Shown: in pieces, positions 1-8,533 of the stretch
Layout: the number at the start of each line of letters is the position of its first letter
Position numbering within the stretch: position 1 is the stretch's first letter
Assembly: GCA_027296055.1 (NCBI GenBank)
Contig: JAPUJT010000033.1
Span: 1 to 64,000 of the forward strand
From: Planctomycetota bacterium
GTDB lineage: Bacteria; Planctomycetota; JAPUJT01
Length of the DNA stretch: 64,000 nucleotides
Reading direction: 5' to 3'
Translations under genes and position numbers: made by a program
The notes under the pieces: model-generated
Databases searched by the model: none
The model's input: the letters and a program-made list of their open reading frames with translations, nothing else
What the model was told of the DNA's origin: nothing

Positions 1-752
1 GCCCAGAGAACTTGATAGAGAAGCCCGAGAGCGATCTGCGTGGCATCGAACCTCCCCAGATAGATCTGCAGCGGGACGTGCGCGATCCCGGCCATCGGCA
101 GCACGACGATGATCTTCTGCGCAAAGACGGGGAACAGCGCCAGCGGGATGAGCAAACCGGAAAGGAACTGGATCAGAAACTGTTTTGCTCGGATCAGGCC
201 TATGATGCTCTTCAAGTGAAGGGCTGCCACGCCCAGCAGGAAGTTCAGGCCGGAGAAGATCAGCAGGCTGAGCCCTATGCTGACCACGAAGGCGATACCC
301 GAGCCTACGGATGACGGAGGCATGACCGGGTAGAGGGCGCAGACGACGAACGAGATCGGGAGGGCGAAGAGGAGGAACCGGAAGAGGGCCTCCCCCAGGG
401 CGCTCGCGTACTGGACGATCTGGTAGTCGACGGGTCGAACGAGCTCCGCCGCGATCCTGCCCTCGATGATGTCGTTCGCGACGTCCCAGTCGATGTTGTT
501 GAAGTAAAAGGCTCGCGTGATCCAGCCGATCGCCACATACGTGACGATCTCCTCGAGACGATACCCCCCTACCAGATCGCCCCGGTCCTCGAAGATCGCC
601 TTCCAGATGAAGTAGTAGACGGAAACGTGGAGCAAGTACGTGACGACGCCGGTGTAGTACCTCATCCGGTAGGCGAGGAGCTCGAGGAAGGACATCCGTG
701 TGAAGGCGAAGTATCGGAGGTAGGATCGGCTCGACATTTGGCAGCCCATCAT
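1..752 (-). CDS. ABC-2 family transporter permease (DUF990-like), 3' end cut by window edge
   Basis: The gene reads leftward off the window edge, so the C-terminus is missing (about 250 codons seen). The N-terminus YLRYFAFTRMSFLELLAYR, then IEGRIAAELVRPVDYQ and several long hydrophobic stretches, match the ABC-2 exporter permeases (COG4587/DUF990 type) that pair with COG4586 ATPases. The matching ATPase is at 1785-2786 on the same strand, with two plus-strand genes in between. The start at 752 (ATG ATG pair, 749 also possible) has a GAGG about 5 nt upstream; ATG 737 is an alternative. It should sit in the inner membrane; the substrate is unknown. Confidence 0.8.
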   Translation of the reverse strand, partial: MMGCQMSSRSYLRYFAFTRMSFLELLAYRMRYYTGVVTYLLHVSVYYFIWKAIFEDRGDLVGGYRLEEIVTYVAIGWITRAFYFNNIDWDVANDIIEGRIAAELVRPVDYQIVQYASALGEALFRFLLFALPISFVVCALYPVMPPSSVGSGIAFVVSIGLSLLIFSGLNFLLGVAALHLKSIIGLIRAKQFLIQFLSGLLIPLALFPVFAQKIIVVLPMAGIAHVPLQIYLGRFDATQIALGLLYQVLW

Positions 753-853
753 AACATCCTCAACGGGTCCCGCCACCGGACCGGGATCCTGCATGGTCGA
801 TCAGGCCTCACTCCATGTAGAATGGCGGCCCCTGATGGCCGGAGAGACTATTG

Positions 854-1501
854 ATGTCCGTTCTTCCCGATGAAATTCGAGCCCAGCTCTTGCGCAAGGG
901 CATCCTGCTGGAGGTGGCCACGTTCGCCTGGAACGTGATCGAGGGGGGGATCGCGATCACGGCGGGGAGTCTCGCCGGCTCCGTCGCCCTCGTGAGCTTC
1001 GGCGTCGATTCTGTCGTGGAGACGGTGAGCGCTGGTGTCGTCGGCTGGCGCCTCCGTCTCGAGCTCCGCGGGGAATCGTCTGCGAAGGTCGAGGAGGTGG
1101 AGCGACGATCGTCCACGATCGCCGGTGCCCTCCTTCTGGGCCTCGCCGCCTACATCGTCGTGGACGGCGGTCTTCAGCTTCTCGGCAAGGGCCAGCATGC
1201 CGAGGCAAGCGTCGTAGGCATCATTCTCACTTCCCTCTCCCTCCTCGTGATGCCGGTTCTCGCCCTCTCGAAGCTCCGCACGGCGGCCCTCCTCGGCAGC
1301 GGCGCCTTGCGACTCGATGCCTACGAGACGATCACCTGCGCCTGGCTCTCCTTCACCACCCTTCTCGGACTCGGGCTCAATGCCCTGGTCGGCTGGTGGT
1401 GGGCCGATCCCCTCGCCGCCTTTTTCCTTCTGCCCCTCATCATCCGTGAGGGTCTCTCGGGCATTCGAGGCGGGCATGGCGATGAGCACTCTGGCGACTG
1501 A
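854..1501 (+). CDS. CDF-like cation transporter, membrane domain only
   Basis: A 215-residue polytopic membrane protein. SLAGSVALVSFGVDSVVE resembles TM2 of cation diffusion facilitators, and LRLDAYETITCAWLS followed by GWWWADPLAA resembles TM5-TM6. The CDF metal site normally uses HxxxD or DxxxD pairs; here an Asp is kept in each helix while the His positions are replaced. The cytoplasmic C-terminal domain of full CDFs (about 300 residues) is absent. ATG at 854 is preceded by GGAGAG with 7-nt spacing, and a TTG directly upstream at 851 is less likely. Family assignment is good; metal specificity cannot be read. Confidence 0.72.
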   Translation: MSVLPDEIRAQLLRKGILLEVATFAWNVIEGGIAITAGSLAGSVALVSFGVDSVVETVSAGVVGWRLRLELRGESSAKVEEVERRSSTIAGALLLGLAAYIVVDGGLQLLGKGQHAEASVVGIILTSLSLLVMPVLALSKLRTAALLGSGALRLDAYETITCAWLSFTTLLGLGLNALVGWWWADPLAAFFLLPLIIREGLSGIRGGHGDEHSGD

Positions 1502-1589
1502 TTCGGCGACGCCTGGCCGTGTCAAGCCACTCTTCCAAAAGGGGTGATCTGCACTCTCCTTTCGCTAGAATGAGAGACACGAGGTGACC

Positions 1590-1778
1590 ATGGCTCTCAA
1601 GAATTTCCACATTCTGCTGATCGGCGTCGGGGTGTTGTTCTTCGGCGGGTTCGGCCTGTACGCGCTACTCGGCTCTGCGAAGCTCCTCGGAATCGTATCG
1701 TCCGGGGCTTCCGTAGGGCTGGCCCTCTATCTCCGGAACTTCATCCACTCGGCGAAGCCCGAGCAGGACGCACCGTAG
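1590..1778 (+). CDS. Small two-helix membrane protein
   Basis: A 62-residue protein with two hydrophobic helices (about residues 6-26 and 30-48) and a short charged tail ending KPEQDAP. GAGGTGA directly upstream is a good ribosome site for ATG 1590. It follows the CDF-like gene by about 90 nt and ends 6 nt before the convergent ABC ATPase gene. No family recognised; coding is supported by the ribosome site and the clean membrane pattern. Confidence 0.55.
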   Translation: MALKNFHILLIGVGVLFFGGFGLYALLGSAKLLGIVSSGASVGLALYLRNFIHSAKPEQDAP

Positions 1779-1784
1779 TCCGCC

Positions 1785-2786
1785 TCACAGGCTTCCCTCT
1801 CGGTAAATTCTGCGGACCACGTCCTCGATGCCCGGCTCCTCTATGATGAGGTCGTGGATCTGGAAGGCGCCCGCCAGCTTCCGGACGACCTCGGCCGTCG
1901 CGACGTCGTCCCGATTGAACTTGGCTCGGAATCGCCTCCCCCCCAGCGCGGTCCAGGCGATTCCATTCCCCTCCAGTATCCTCTCGAGAGCGGCCACAGG
2001 CGGGATCTCCTTCAGGTCGACCGTCAGGCTCACTTCACGCCCCTGGCGATTCCGGATGCCTTCGAGGGAACCGTCGTAGAGGATCTTTCCCTTGTCGATG
2101 ATCAAGATCCTCTCGCAGAGCTCCTCGATGTCCCCGAGGTCCTGCGTGGTGAGGATGATCGTCACCTCCATGTCCCGGTTCACCTTGCGGAGAAATTCCC
2201 GGACGCTCTCCTTGGCGACGACATCCAGTCCGATCGTCGGCTCGTCGAGGAAGAGGAGGGGCGGCTGATGGAGAAGGGCCGCCGCCAGATCGCATCGCAT
2301 CCGTTGACCGAGGGATAGTTTCCGGACCGGGAGTCGGAGGAAATCGCCGATGCCGAGCACCTCGTGAAACTCCTCCATCCGTTCGTCGAACTTCGCCTGA
2401 GACACGTCGTAGATCTTCCGGAGGAGATGAAACGACTCCTGCACGGCGAGGTCCCACCAGAGCTGAGTCCTCTGCCCGAAGACGACCCCGATTCCCATCG
2501 TATACCGTTTACGGTCCAGGTGGGGCACATAGCCGTTGGCGACGATCCGGCCCGAGGTGGGGACAAGGATGCCGGTGAGCATCTTGATCGTCGTCGACTT
2601 CCCCGCGCCGTTCGCCCCGATGTAGCCGACCATCTCCCCCTTCTCGATGCTGAAGCTCACGCCGTCGACCGCGCGCAGCGCCTCATAGCGGCGGATGAAG
2701 AGGTTCTTGATGCCTCCCATCACGCCCGTCGCTCTCTGGAAGACCCGGAATTGCTTTGTGAGGTCACTGACCTCGATGATCGGCAT
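1785..2786 (-). CDS. ABC transporter ATP-binding protein (COG4586-like)
   Basis: A 333-residue ATPase. Walker A is GANGAGKS, the signature is LSLGQRMR, Walker B is LLFLDEP followed by TIGLD, and the switch region is TTQDLGDIEELCERI. The N-terminal insert (FRVFQRATGVMGGIKNLF) and the VVFGQRTQLWWDLAVQESF segment are typical of COG4586 ATPases that work with DUF990 permeases. It therefore probably energises the permease at the left edge. It lies 8 nt downstream of the dacB-like gene, as last member of the rarA-rhomboid-dacB series. Confidence 0.88.
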   Translation of the reverse strand: MPIIEVSDLTKQFRVFQRATGVMGGIKNLFIRRYEALRAVDGVSFSIEKGEMVGYIGANGAGKSTTIKMLTGILVPTSGRIVANGYVPHLDRKRYTMGIGVVFGQRTQLWWDLAVQESFHLLRKIYDVSQAKFDERMEEFHEVLGIGDFLRLPVRKLSLGQRMRCDLAAALLHQPPLLFLDEPTIGLDVVAKESVREFLRKVNRDMEVTIILTTQDLGDIEELCERILIIDKGKILYDGSLEGIRNRQGREVSLTVDLKEIPPVAALERILEGNGIAWTALGGRRFRAKFNRDDVATAEVVRKLAGAFQIHDLIIEEPGIEDVVRRIYREGSL

Positions 2787-2794
2787 CGCCGGCC

Positions 2795-4237
2795 TCAGTC
2801 GGAGACGTAGTCCATCAAGACCTCGCAGAACCTATTCTGGGCCTGCTTGGCGTCACCGGTGGATTTGACTCCGTTCATCAGGATCGAGAAGACCACCATC
2901 TCGCCCCTCTTCGTGAGGACCACGCCGGTGAGGCAGGAGACCTGACGGAGGGTTCCGGTCTTCGCCCGTACCTTGCCTTTCGTCGTCTTCGACCGGAGTC
3001 TTCGTTTCAGGGTGCCGTCCGGATCGCCGGAGATGGCCAGGGAAGAGAGGAACGGCTTGCCATCCGGTCCGAGGGCCATGTGGCGCAGGAGGGTGACGAG
3101 CGCCCGCGCGGAGATCCGGTTCTCCCTGGAGAGCCCCGACCCGTCCCTGACGTCGAATGAGCCGCGTTTCACTCCGATCTCGGTCAGGAACTTTCCCACG
3201 ACCTCGGACCCACCGGCAAAGGATCCTGTCCCGGCCTTCACTCGACCTAGCGTCTTGAAGATCTGCTCCGCATGAAAGTTCAGGCTCTTTCGATTTGCCA
3301 GCTCGATGCTGCCCTGAAGGGAAGACCTGTGGCTATCCAGGCGAACCCACCCCTTTTCGTTCTCGATGCGTCGGATCTCTCCCTTGATCTGGATCCCCTC
3401 TAGCAGCAGCGCGTCTCGAAAGACCGTTCCGAAGTAGAGGGCGGGATCGTGGATCGCGAAGGTCGAGTGGTATCCGCCGGACTCCTTCCATACACGGCCC
3501 GATACGGTGAACAGGTTCTCTCCAGGCCTGCGAGTGATCCGGATCAGGTGTCGGTTCAAGTCTTCGGTGAGTGAACACTGATTGTCCACTTCGATGTAGG
3601 TCGTCTCCGGGAGCGCGGTCACCCGGACGCCGTCGCCGGCGGGCGCGATCGACAGCCTGACGCAGTTCTCGTTGAAGGAGAGCCCGCCGATCTGAGCGAG
3701 GTAGCCCTTCGACGGGTCGTCCTTGGGCCACGAAGGCAGTGACGTCTGGCGGTCGAAGAACGTGTCGTCGACGAGAAGGTCTCCTGTAACGCTCCTGATC
3801 CCCTTCGCCTCGAGATGCTTTGCCCAACCCTCCAGGACGGCGGTGGGTTTGCCCTCGAAGAAGCGCTCGGAGATCGATGGGTCCCCTCCCCCCTTGAGCC
3901 GGAGATCCCCCACCCAGGCGCCATCCTGGATCTTGCCCCGTCCATCCAGCGTCGTGGTGAACTGATAATCCGCTCCGAGGAGCTCGATCGCCGCCGCCGT
4001 GGTCCACAGCTTGGCGTTGGAGGCCGGGATCAGGGATTTACTCTCATCGTGAGCGAATATCGCCTCGCCGGTCGATAGGTTTACCGCGAAGACACCCGTC
4101 TCTTTCGCCGGCTTCTTCGCGAAGAGCGCCTGCTGGAGGCGATCGCGGAAGGAAAGCTCGGCGGGCGCCCCGATCCCCAGGAGGAAGAGCGCCCCGATGA
4201 TCGGAAACGCGACTCGACCCAGCCGGATGCGAATCAC
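2795..4237 (-). CDS. dacB: D-alanyl-D-alanine carboxypeptidase/endopeptidase, PBP4 family
   Basis: A 480-residue serine D,D-peptidase of the S13 family that trims peptidoglycan cross-links in the periplasm. All three penicillin-binding motifs are visible: SNAK (S73-K76, in LIPASNAKLW), SGLS followed by REN for the SxN position, and KTG in RAKTGTLRQVSCLTG near residue 434. An N-terminal hydrophobic segment (FPIIGALFLLGIGAPA) is a signal peptide. The start overlaps the stop of the upstream rhomboid gene by 4 nt (ATGA), indicating translational coupling. Confidence 0.92.
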   Translation of the reverse strand: MIRIRLGRVAFPIIGALFLLGIGAPAELSFRDRLQQALFAKKPAKETGVFAVNLSTGEAIFAHDESKSLIPASNAKLWTTAAAIELLGADYQFTTTLDGRGKIQDGAWVGDLRLKGGGDPSISERFFEGKPTAVLEGWAKHLEAKGIRSVTGDLLVDDTFFDRQTSLPSWPKDDPSKGYLAQIGGLSFNENCVRLSIAPAGDGVRVTALPETTYIEVDNQCSLTEDLNRHLIRITRRPGENLFTVSGRVWKESGGYHSTFAIHDPALYFGTVFRDALLLEGIQIKGEIRRIENEKGWVRLDSHRSSLQGSIELANRKSLNFHAEQIFKTLGRVKAGTGSFAGGSEVVGKFLTEIGVKRGSFDVRDGSGLSRENRISARALVTLLRHMALGPDGKPFLSSLAISGDPDGTLKRRLRSKTTKGKVRAKTGTLRQVSCLTGVVLTKRGEMVVFSILMNGVKSTGDAKQAQNRFCEVLMDYVSD

Positions 4238-5496
4238 TCGGATATCTCCACAGAATCGATCATTCTCGTCCGTCCCTCCTGGTCCGAGGCATACAGCTTA
4301 TCGAAGCGCGTGAAGATCCGGTACTGTCTCTTGTCGGTGAACGCGAACACCCAGATCATCGTCCACTCTCTCCCGCCCTGCCGATAGAGTGCGGTGATTC
4401 GACGAGCATCGGCGACCCCCACCATCAGCTTCTCTCTCTCGGTGACCTCGAAATCGCCCTGATTCACTTCTTCCTTTACTTGCCAGGCGAACAGGCTGTT
4501 CCGGGTAAAGGTGTCCAGGTCCTCGAGGGGAGATCGGGGCTGGATGACGATTCTGAAGGCGTATTGATCTTCATCCCCTTGGGAGCCGAAGGTGATGATG
4601 TCGGGACCGTTCTCGTCGAGGAGCGGTCCCAGCGAGGCCGGATGGCTCAGGCTGAACCTCTCCTGCGAGTCCTCGTATCGTACGAACCGGTCCGACTCGA
4701 TGAGGCTGGCCAGTCGAAAGTCACCCCATCTCGGACGCCAGTCGGTCTGGAGGATCCAGCCACCGATCACGAAGGCGGCACCCCCTACCAGCCAGGCGAC
4801 GAGGAGGAAGAGGTTCACTCGCCTCGTTTTCGGAGTCCCCTTCCTCACCATCCCCAGTACCAGTCCCAGGGTCGCCGCGGCGGCATGGCCTTCGTGGCTC
4901 AGGTACGCCGCCTGGTCGGCCGAATAGACGAAAAAACCCGCCAGCATCAGAAGCGGAAAAGAGCTGAACCAGACGAGGTACCGCGGGACCGTACGGCGTA
5001 GGATCAGGGCCACCAGCGCTCCCATCGCTCCGAAGAAGCCGGTGGAGGAGCCGATCGTCGGCTCTCCGACAAAGAGCCACCCGACTCCGGCGCCAACGGT
5101 CGAGGTCCAGACGAGGACGGTGAAGGTGAAGGCGCTTCCGCGCACGCGCTCGACCATTCCGGCCATGCTGAACAGGGCGACGCACCCGACGAAGATGTGG
5201 ACGAAACCTCGATGACCGAAGGCAGCGATCGGCAGGACTATGGGGTTATTCGCCTCGAGGGAGCGGCGAACCGCCTCGCCCACCGGTCCGCTTCCGGAGG
5301 GGAAGATCGCGCCCCCGTCCGCCAGGATGTGCTGGCCGGAGATGATCGCAACACCGATGTAAGAACAAACCGAGAGGACCACCCAGAACAGGGATACCGG
5401 CGTGTTTTCCTGGCTGAGGGGGGGAGGAGAAGAGGCCCGCTCGGGCCCGGGCGCCGGCGGCCGCTGGCCCTCCTCCGGGCGGGCTTCCTGGTTCAT
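4234..5496 (-). CDS. Rhomboid-family intramembrane protease paralogue with C-terminal domain
   Basis: A 420-residue protein with a Pro-rich cytoplasmic N-terminus (about 35 residues), a six-helix rhomboid-like membrane region and a roughly 150-residue soluble tail. The catalytic loop reads GSSTGFFGAMGAL, which keeps the serine of the GxSx motif, and a later helix has GHAAAATLGLVLG, which keeps the catalytic His. The HxxxN element of the classical oxyanion helix is not conserved (HIFVGC). The gene is 1 nt downstream of a second, more canonical rhomboid with a similar layout, suggesting tandem duplication and divergence. Activity is likely but unproven. Confidence 0.78.
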   Translation of the reverse strand: MNQEARPEEGQRPPAPGPERASSPPPLSQENTPVSLFWVVLSVCSYIGVAIISGQHILADGGAIFPSGSGPVGEAVRRSLEANNPIVLPIAAFGHRGFVHIFVGCVALFSMAGMVERVRGSAFTFTVLVWTSTVGAGVGWLFVGEPTIGSSTGFFGAMGALVALILRRTVPRYLVWFSSFPLLMLAGFFVYSADQAAYLSHEGHAAAATLGLVLGMVRKGTPKTRRVNLFLLVAWLVGGAAFVIGGWILQTDWRPRWGDFRLASLIESDRFVRYEDSQERFSLSHPASLGPLLDENGPDIITFGSQGDEDQYAFRIVIQPRSPLEDLDTFTRNSLFAWQVKEEVNQGDFEVTEREKLMVGVADARRITALYRQGGREWTMIWVFAFTDKRQYRIFTRFDKLYASDQEGRTRMIDSVEISE

Positions 5497-6792
5497 CTAA
5501 CCGTTTCTCCATCGAAGGCTTCCGACGATCGTCTCGCGCAGCTCCGGCGCGACGATCGCGTCACGAAATACGATCACCTGCAACATCTTGCCACGGCTTA
5601 TGTAGTAGCGGGTCTGTTGAAGCATCTCCCCTTCCACGACCATGACCCTCACCCGATATCCTTCGCCGGACTCCAGGCGGACAGGTTCGGGATCCGAAAG
5701 GATCTCCGGAGGCCCAGGCTCCGAGGAGATCCGATCCAGGAGGGACGAGAGGGAGTCTTCTTCCCATTCCGTTCCTCCCGGCTCGAGCGTGATGAAGAGC
5801 GGGCGCCGGCCGGATCCCACCTCGAAGAATTCCAGGTACTCCCCTCCCCGCGTCTCCCCCTTCCAGCTGGTGGGGACGTACAACCAGTAGTCGGCGGGGA
5901 AGTTGTCGTAGCGATAGAGCCGCGTGCGAGTACCTTCGATCGATACGGCCACGCTGTCGACGAAACCGCGGCCGATGAAGAAGAAGGCGATGCCCACCAC
6001 GAGAACCGCTGCGAGGTAGCCGATGGTGGCAACGGATCGTTCCAGGCTGGGGTTGCGCGGACTCCCCACCCGGGAGGAGACGAGCAGGGTGAACAGCATC
6101 CCCCCAACCAAACCGCCGATGTGACCCGAGTTGTCTATGACGTCAACCGCGAATCCGATACCCAGGATGAGGGCTGCCCAGAAGACGAGCTGGCGGAACA
6201 GGGACATCGCCGCCCCCTTGGCGACCACGTGTCGATACCGCAGGCTGAAGACGATCCCCGCTCCGAGCAATCCGAAGATAGCCCCCGAGGCTCCGACGGA
6301 GGGCGACGGGGTCCCGATGAGGGAGCCCAGCGCGCCTCCGAGCGCGCCGCCAACGTAGATGAAGAGAAACCGGCGCGCGCCGTACATCATCTCGATGAGC
6401 TGCCCCAGATTCCAGAGACCGATCATGTTGCCGCCCAGGTGAAGGATTCCTGCGTGCAGGAAAGCGGATGTGATGAGTCTCCAGTATTGTCCTGCGAAAA
6501 TCAGTGAGTTGTCCTTCCAGCCGAGATCACTCAGAGCGAGGTGCCAGGAGATGCGGTCGGCCGGGGGGAGGTTCCCCGTCATGGTCGAGGTGAACGGTGA
6601 GAGGCCTGCGTGCTGGGCGACGAGAACCTGGATCACCCCGTTGGCCAGGATCAGTCCCATCGTGATGTACGGGAAGGGGACTCGCCGCCGGGGCGGCGCC
6701 GGCATGGCTGTCGGCGTCGCCTGACTCTGGGGATCCCCGTTGTTCGGTGATCCTACGAACTCTTCTTCCGGTCTTTCCGGATTTGATTCCAT
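5497..6792 (-). CDS. Rhomboid family intramembrane serine protease with C-terminal domain
   Basis: A 431-residue protein. Canonical rhomboid motifs are present: HLGGNMIGLWNLG (HxxxN), GASGAIFGLLGA with the nucleophilic serine, and NSGHIGGLVGG with the catalytic histidine. After the last membrane helix, a roughly 140-residue soluble domain begins near VSIEGTRTRLYRYDNFPADYWLYVP, which is not part of standard rhomboids. ATG 6792 overlaps the upstream rarA gene by 40 nt with only a weak ribosome site, so the first residues are uncertain. It cleaves membrane proteins within the bilayer; the substrate is unknown. Confidence 0.88.
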   Translation of the reverse strand: MESNPERPEEEFVGSPNNGDPQSQATPTAMPAPPRRRVPFPYITMGLILANGVIQVLVAQHAGLSPFTSTMTGNLPPADRISWHLALSDLGWKDNSLIFAGQYWRLITSAFLHAGILHLGGNMIGLWNLGQLIEMMYGARRFLFIYVGGALGGALGSLIGTPSPSVGASGAIFGLLGAGIVFSLRYRHVVAKGAAMSLFRQLVFWAALILGIGFAVDVIDNSGHIGGLVGGMLFTLLVSSRVGSPRNPSLERSVATIGYLAAVLVVGIAFFFIGRGFVDSVAVSIEGTRTRLYRYDNFPADYWLYVPTSWKGETRGGEYLEFFEVGSGRRPLFITLEPGGTEWEEDSLSSLLDRISSEPGPPEILSDPEPVRLESGEGYRVRVMVVEGEMLQQTRYYISRGKMLQVIVFRDAIVAPELRETIVGSLRWRNG

Positions 6793-8075
6793 CGTTCCAA
6801 TCTCTCGGATAGCTCTCGTTCGAAGCCTGCGTCCTTGGGCCGGTAGTATCCCCCCACCGCCCCGTCAGGAAGGTATTTCTGATCCACGACGCCTCCCTCG
6901 GCGTCATGCGGATACTCGTACCCTTTACCGTACCCGACGTCCTTCATCAAACGGGTCGGGGCATTTCGGATCTCCATCGGGACCGGCAGGGAGCCTTTCT
7001 CCCGCACCTCATCCTTCGCGGCCCCGTAAGCGGAGTAGGTGAGATTGCTCTTCGGGGCGAGGGCGAGATAGATCGCCAGCTCCGCAAGCGCCAGCTCTCC
7101 CTCGGGAAGACCCATGAAACGGACCGCCTCCGTCGCGGCCATCGACATGGGAAGCGCCTGAGGATCCGCCAGGCCTATGTCCTCGGAGGCGAAGCGAACC
7201 ATCCGTCGAGCGATGTAGAGCGGGTCTTCCCCCGCCTCCATCATCCTGGCGAGCCAGTAGAGGGAGGCATCCGCGTCCCCGCCTCGGAGGCTCTTGTGAA
7301 GGGCGGATATCAGATTGAAGTGCTGTTCACCGGCCTTGTCGTAGATGAGCACACGACTCTGCGCCGCCTTCCGGATCGTGTCGCCGGAGATCGGCTCGGC
7401 CCCGGCGAGGTTCGCCGCCGCCTCCAGGAGGTTCAGTGCCCTACGGGCGTCGCCATCCGACAGTCCTGTGATGACGCCGAGCGCCTCCTCGTCCACCTCG
7501 AGAGCCCTCCCTCCCAGGCCCCGTTTGGAATCGTCGAGGGCCCGGCGGATCAGCGTCTCTATCTGCTCAGGATCGAGGGCCTGCAAGACGAAGACACGGC
7601 AGCGCGAGAGCAGCGGGGAGATCACCTCGAACGAAGGGTTCTCCGTCGTGGCTCCGATCAGGGCGATCACGCCGTCCTCCACGTGAGGGAGGAAGGCGTC
7701 CTGCTGGGCCCGGTTGAATCGGTGGATCTCGTCCACGAAGAGGATGGTGCCCGCGCCCGTCGCTTCCCGTTCCGCCTTCGCTTCGTCGATCACCTTCTTC
7801 ACGTCCCGGATGCCGGACGTCACGGCGGAGAGGGGTCGGAACCGCATGCCTGTTCGCGTCGATATGATCCGAGCGAGGGTCGTCTTCCCGCAGCCGGGCG
7901 GTCCCCACAGGATCATCGATGAGATCTCGTCGCTCTCGATCATCTGGCGGAGGGGCTTTCCTTTCCCGAGAAGGTCTTCCTGTCCCAGGAACTCGTCGAG
8001 TGTGGAAGGCCTCATCCTCCAGGCGAGCGGAGCGGGCTTGGGCTTGCGTTTATTCTTGGAAGGGAAGAGATCCAA
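6753..8075 (-). CDS. rarA: Replication-associated recombination protein A (RarA/MgsA), AAA+ ATPase
   Basis: A 440-residue clamp-loader-like AAA+ ATPase that acts at stalled replication forks. The order is RMRPSTLDEFLGQEDLLGKG, Walker A GPPGCGKT (58-65), Walker B ILFVDEIHRFNRAQQD, sensor 1 LIGATTENPSFEV and the C-terminal tetramerisation part (GLPEGELALAELAIYLALAPKSN). Length and motifs match the family closely. It heads the minus-strand series with the two rhomboids, dacB and the ABC ATPase. The plus-strand lipoprotein gene upstream is divergent, about 210 nt away. Confidence 0.95.
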   Translation of the reverse strand: MDLFPSKNKRKPKPAPLAWRMRPSTLDEFLGQEDLLGKGKPLRQMIESDEISSMILWGPPGCGKTTLARIISTRTGMRFRPLSAVTSGIRDVKKVIDEAKAEREATGAGTILFVDEIHRFNRAQQDAFLPHVEDGVIALIGATTENPSFEVISPLLSRCRVFVLQALDPEQIETLIRRALDDSKRGLGGRALEVDEEALGVITGLSDGDARRALNLLEAAANLAGAEPISGDTIRKAAQSRVLIYDKAGEQHFNLISALHKSLRGGDADASLYWLARMMEAGEDPLYIARRMVRFASEDIGLADPQALPMSMAATEAVRFMGLPEGELALAELAIYLALAPKSNLTYSAYGAAKDEVREKGSLPVPMEIRNAPTRLMKDVGYGKGYEYPHDAEGGVVDQKYLPDGAVGGYYRPKDAGFERELSERLERWNQIRKDRKKSS

Positions 8076-8283
8076 ACGGGTCCCCTCGGGGTGGAGGCAA
8101 AAGGACGATCGGGACAGGCGATGAGCGATCCGACGAAGATGCGAGTCGGCCTTCGCCGCTCTTCTGTCATCGCCTCAATATATCCGTAGAGGCGACACCC
8201 CGCAACGTGATGGGACCCCTTGCCATTCGCGGAGGATGGGGGTTAGGATCTACCGGGGACGGAGTTTGGCGGAGGATGACGAG

Positions 8284-8520
8284 ATGAGGACCCTGATCAC
8301 GCTGTCGGGCGCCGCTCTCCTGATCGCCGCTGTCGGCTGCGCACCCGCCCGATCGGAAACACGCATCCTCCCGCCGGAACTTCCTCGCGGAGCCCTCGTC
8401 ATGAAGGAGCAGCGGATCCTCCATCCCGGAGCGCCGGGCCTCTGCTGGATGCAGTTGCACCTTCGTGGCGACCTCGAAGGGGCGCCGGTCCGTCTCCTGA
8501 GGGACGACGAGTCCGACTGA
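8284..8520 (+). CDS. Small lipoprotein
   Basis: A 78-residue product. The N-terminus MRTLITLSGAALLIAAVGC is a textbook lipoprotein signal with lipobox AAVGC, then a Pro-rich mature part. GGAGG about 9 nt upstream supports ATG 8284 rather than the ATG further upstream at 8236. It is convergent with the dipeptidase gene, stopping 13 nt from its end. No domain recognised. Confidence 0.6.
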   Translation: MRTLITLSGAALLIAAVGCAPARSETRILPPELPRGALVMKEQRILHPGAPGLCWMQLHLRGDLEGAPVRLLRDDESD

Positions 8521-8533
8521 CGAGTCTCTCCTA

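Noticed and set aside
1562-1575. Shared 14-mer TTCGCTAGAATGAG also at 33048-33061 as a mobile repeat
   Set aside because: Only two copies and a plausible -10 box inside; too short to claim a repeat family.
5197-6507. Long plus-strand open frame (over 400 codons) opposite the rhomboid genes
   Set aside because: Charged low-complexity translation, no ribosome site, and the minus-strand frame carries clear catalytic motifs.
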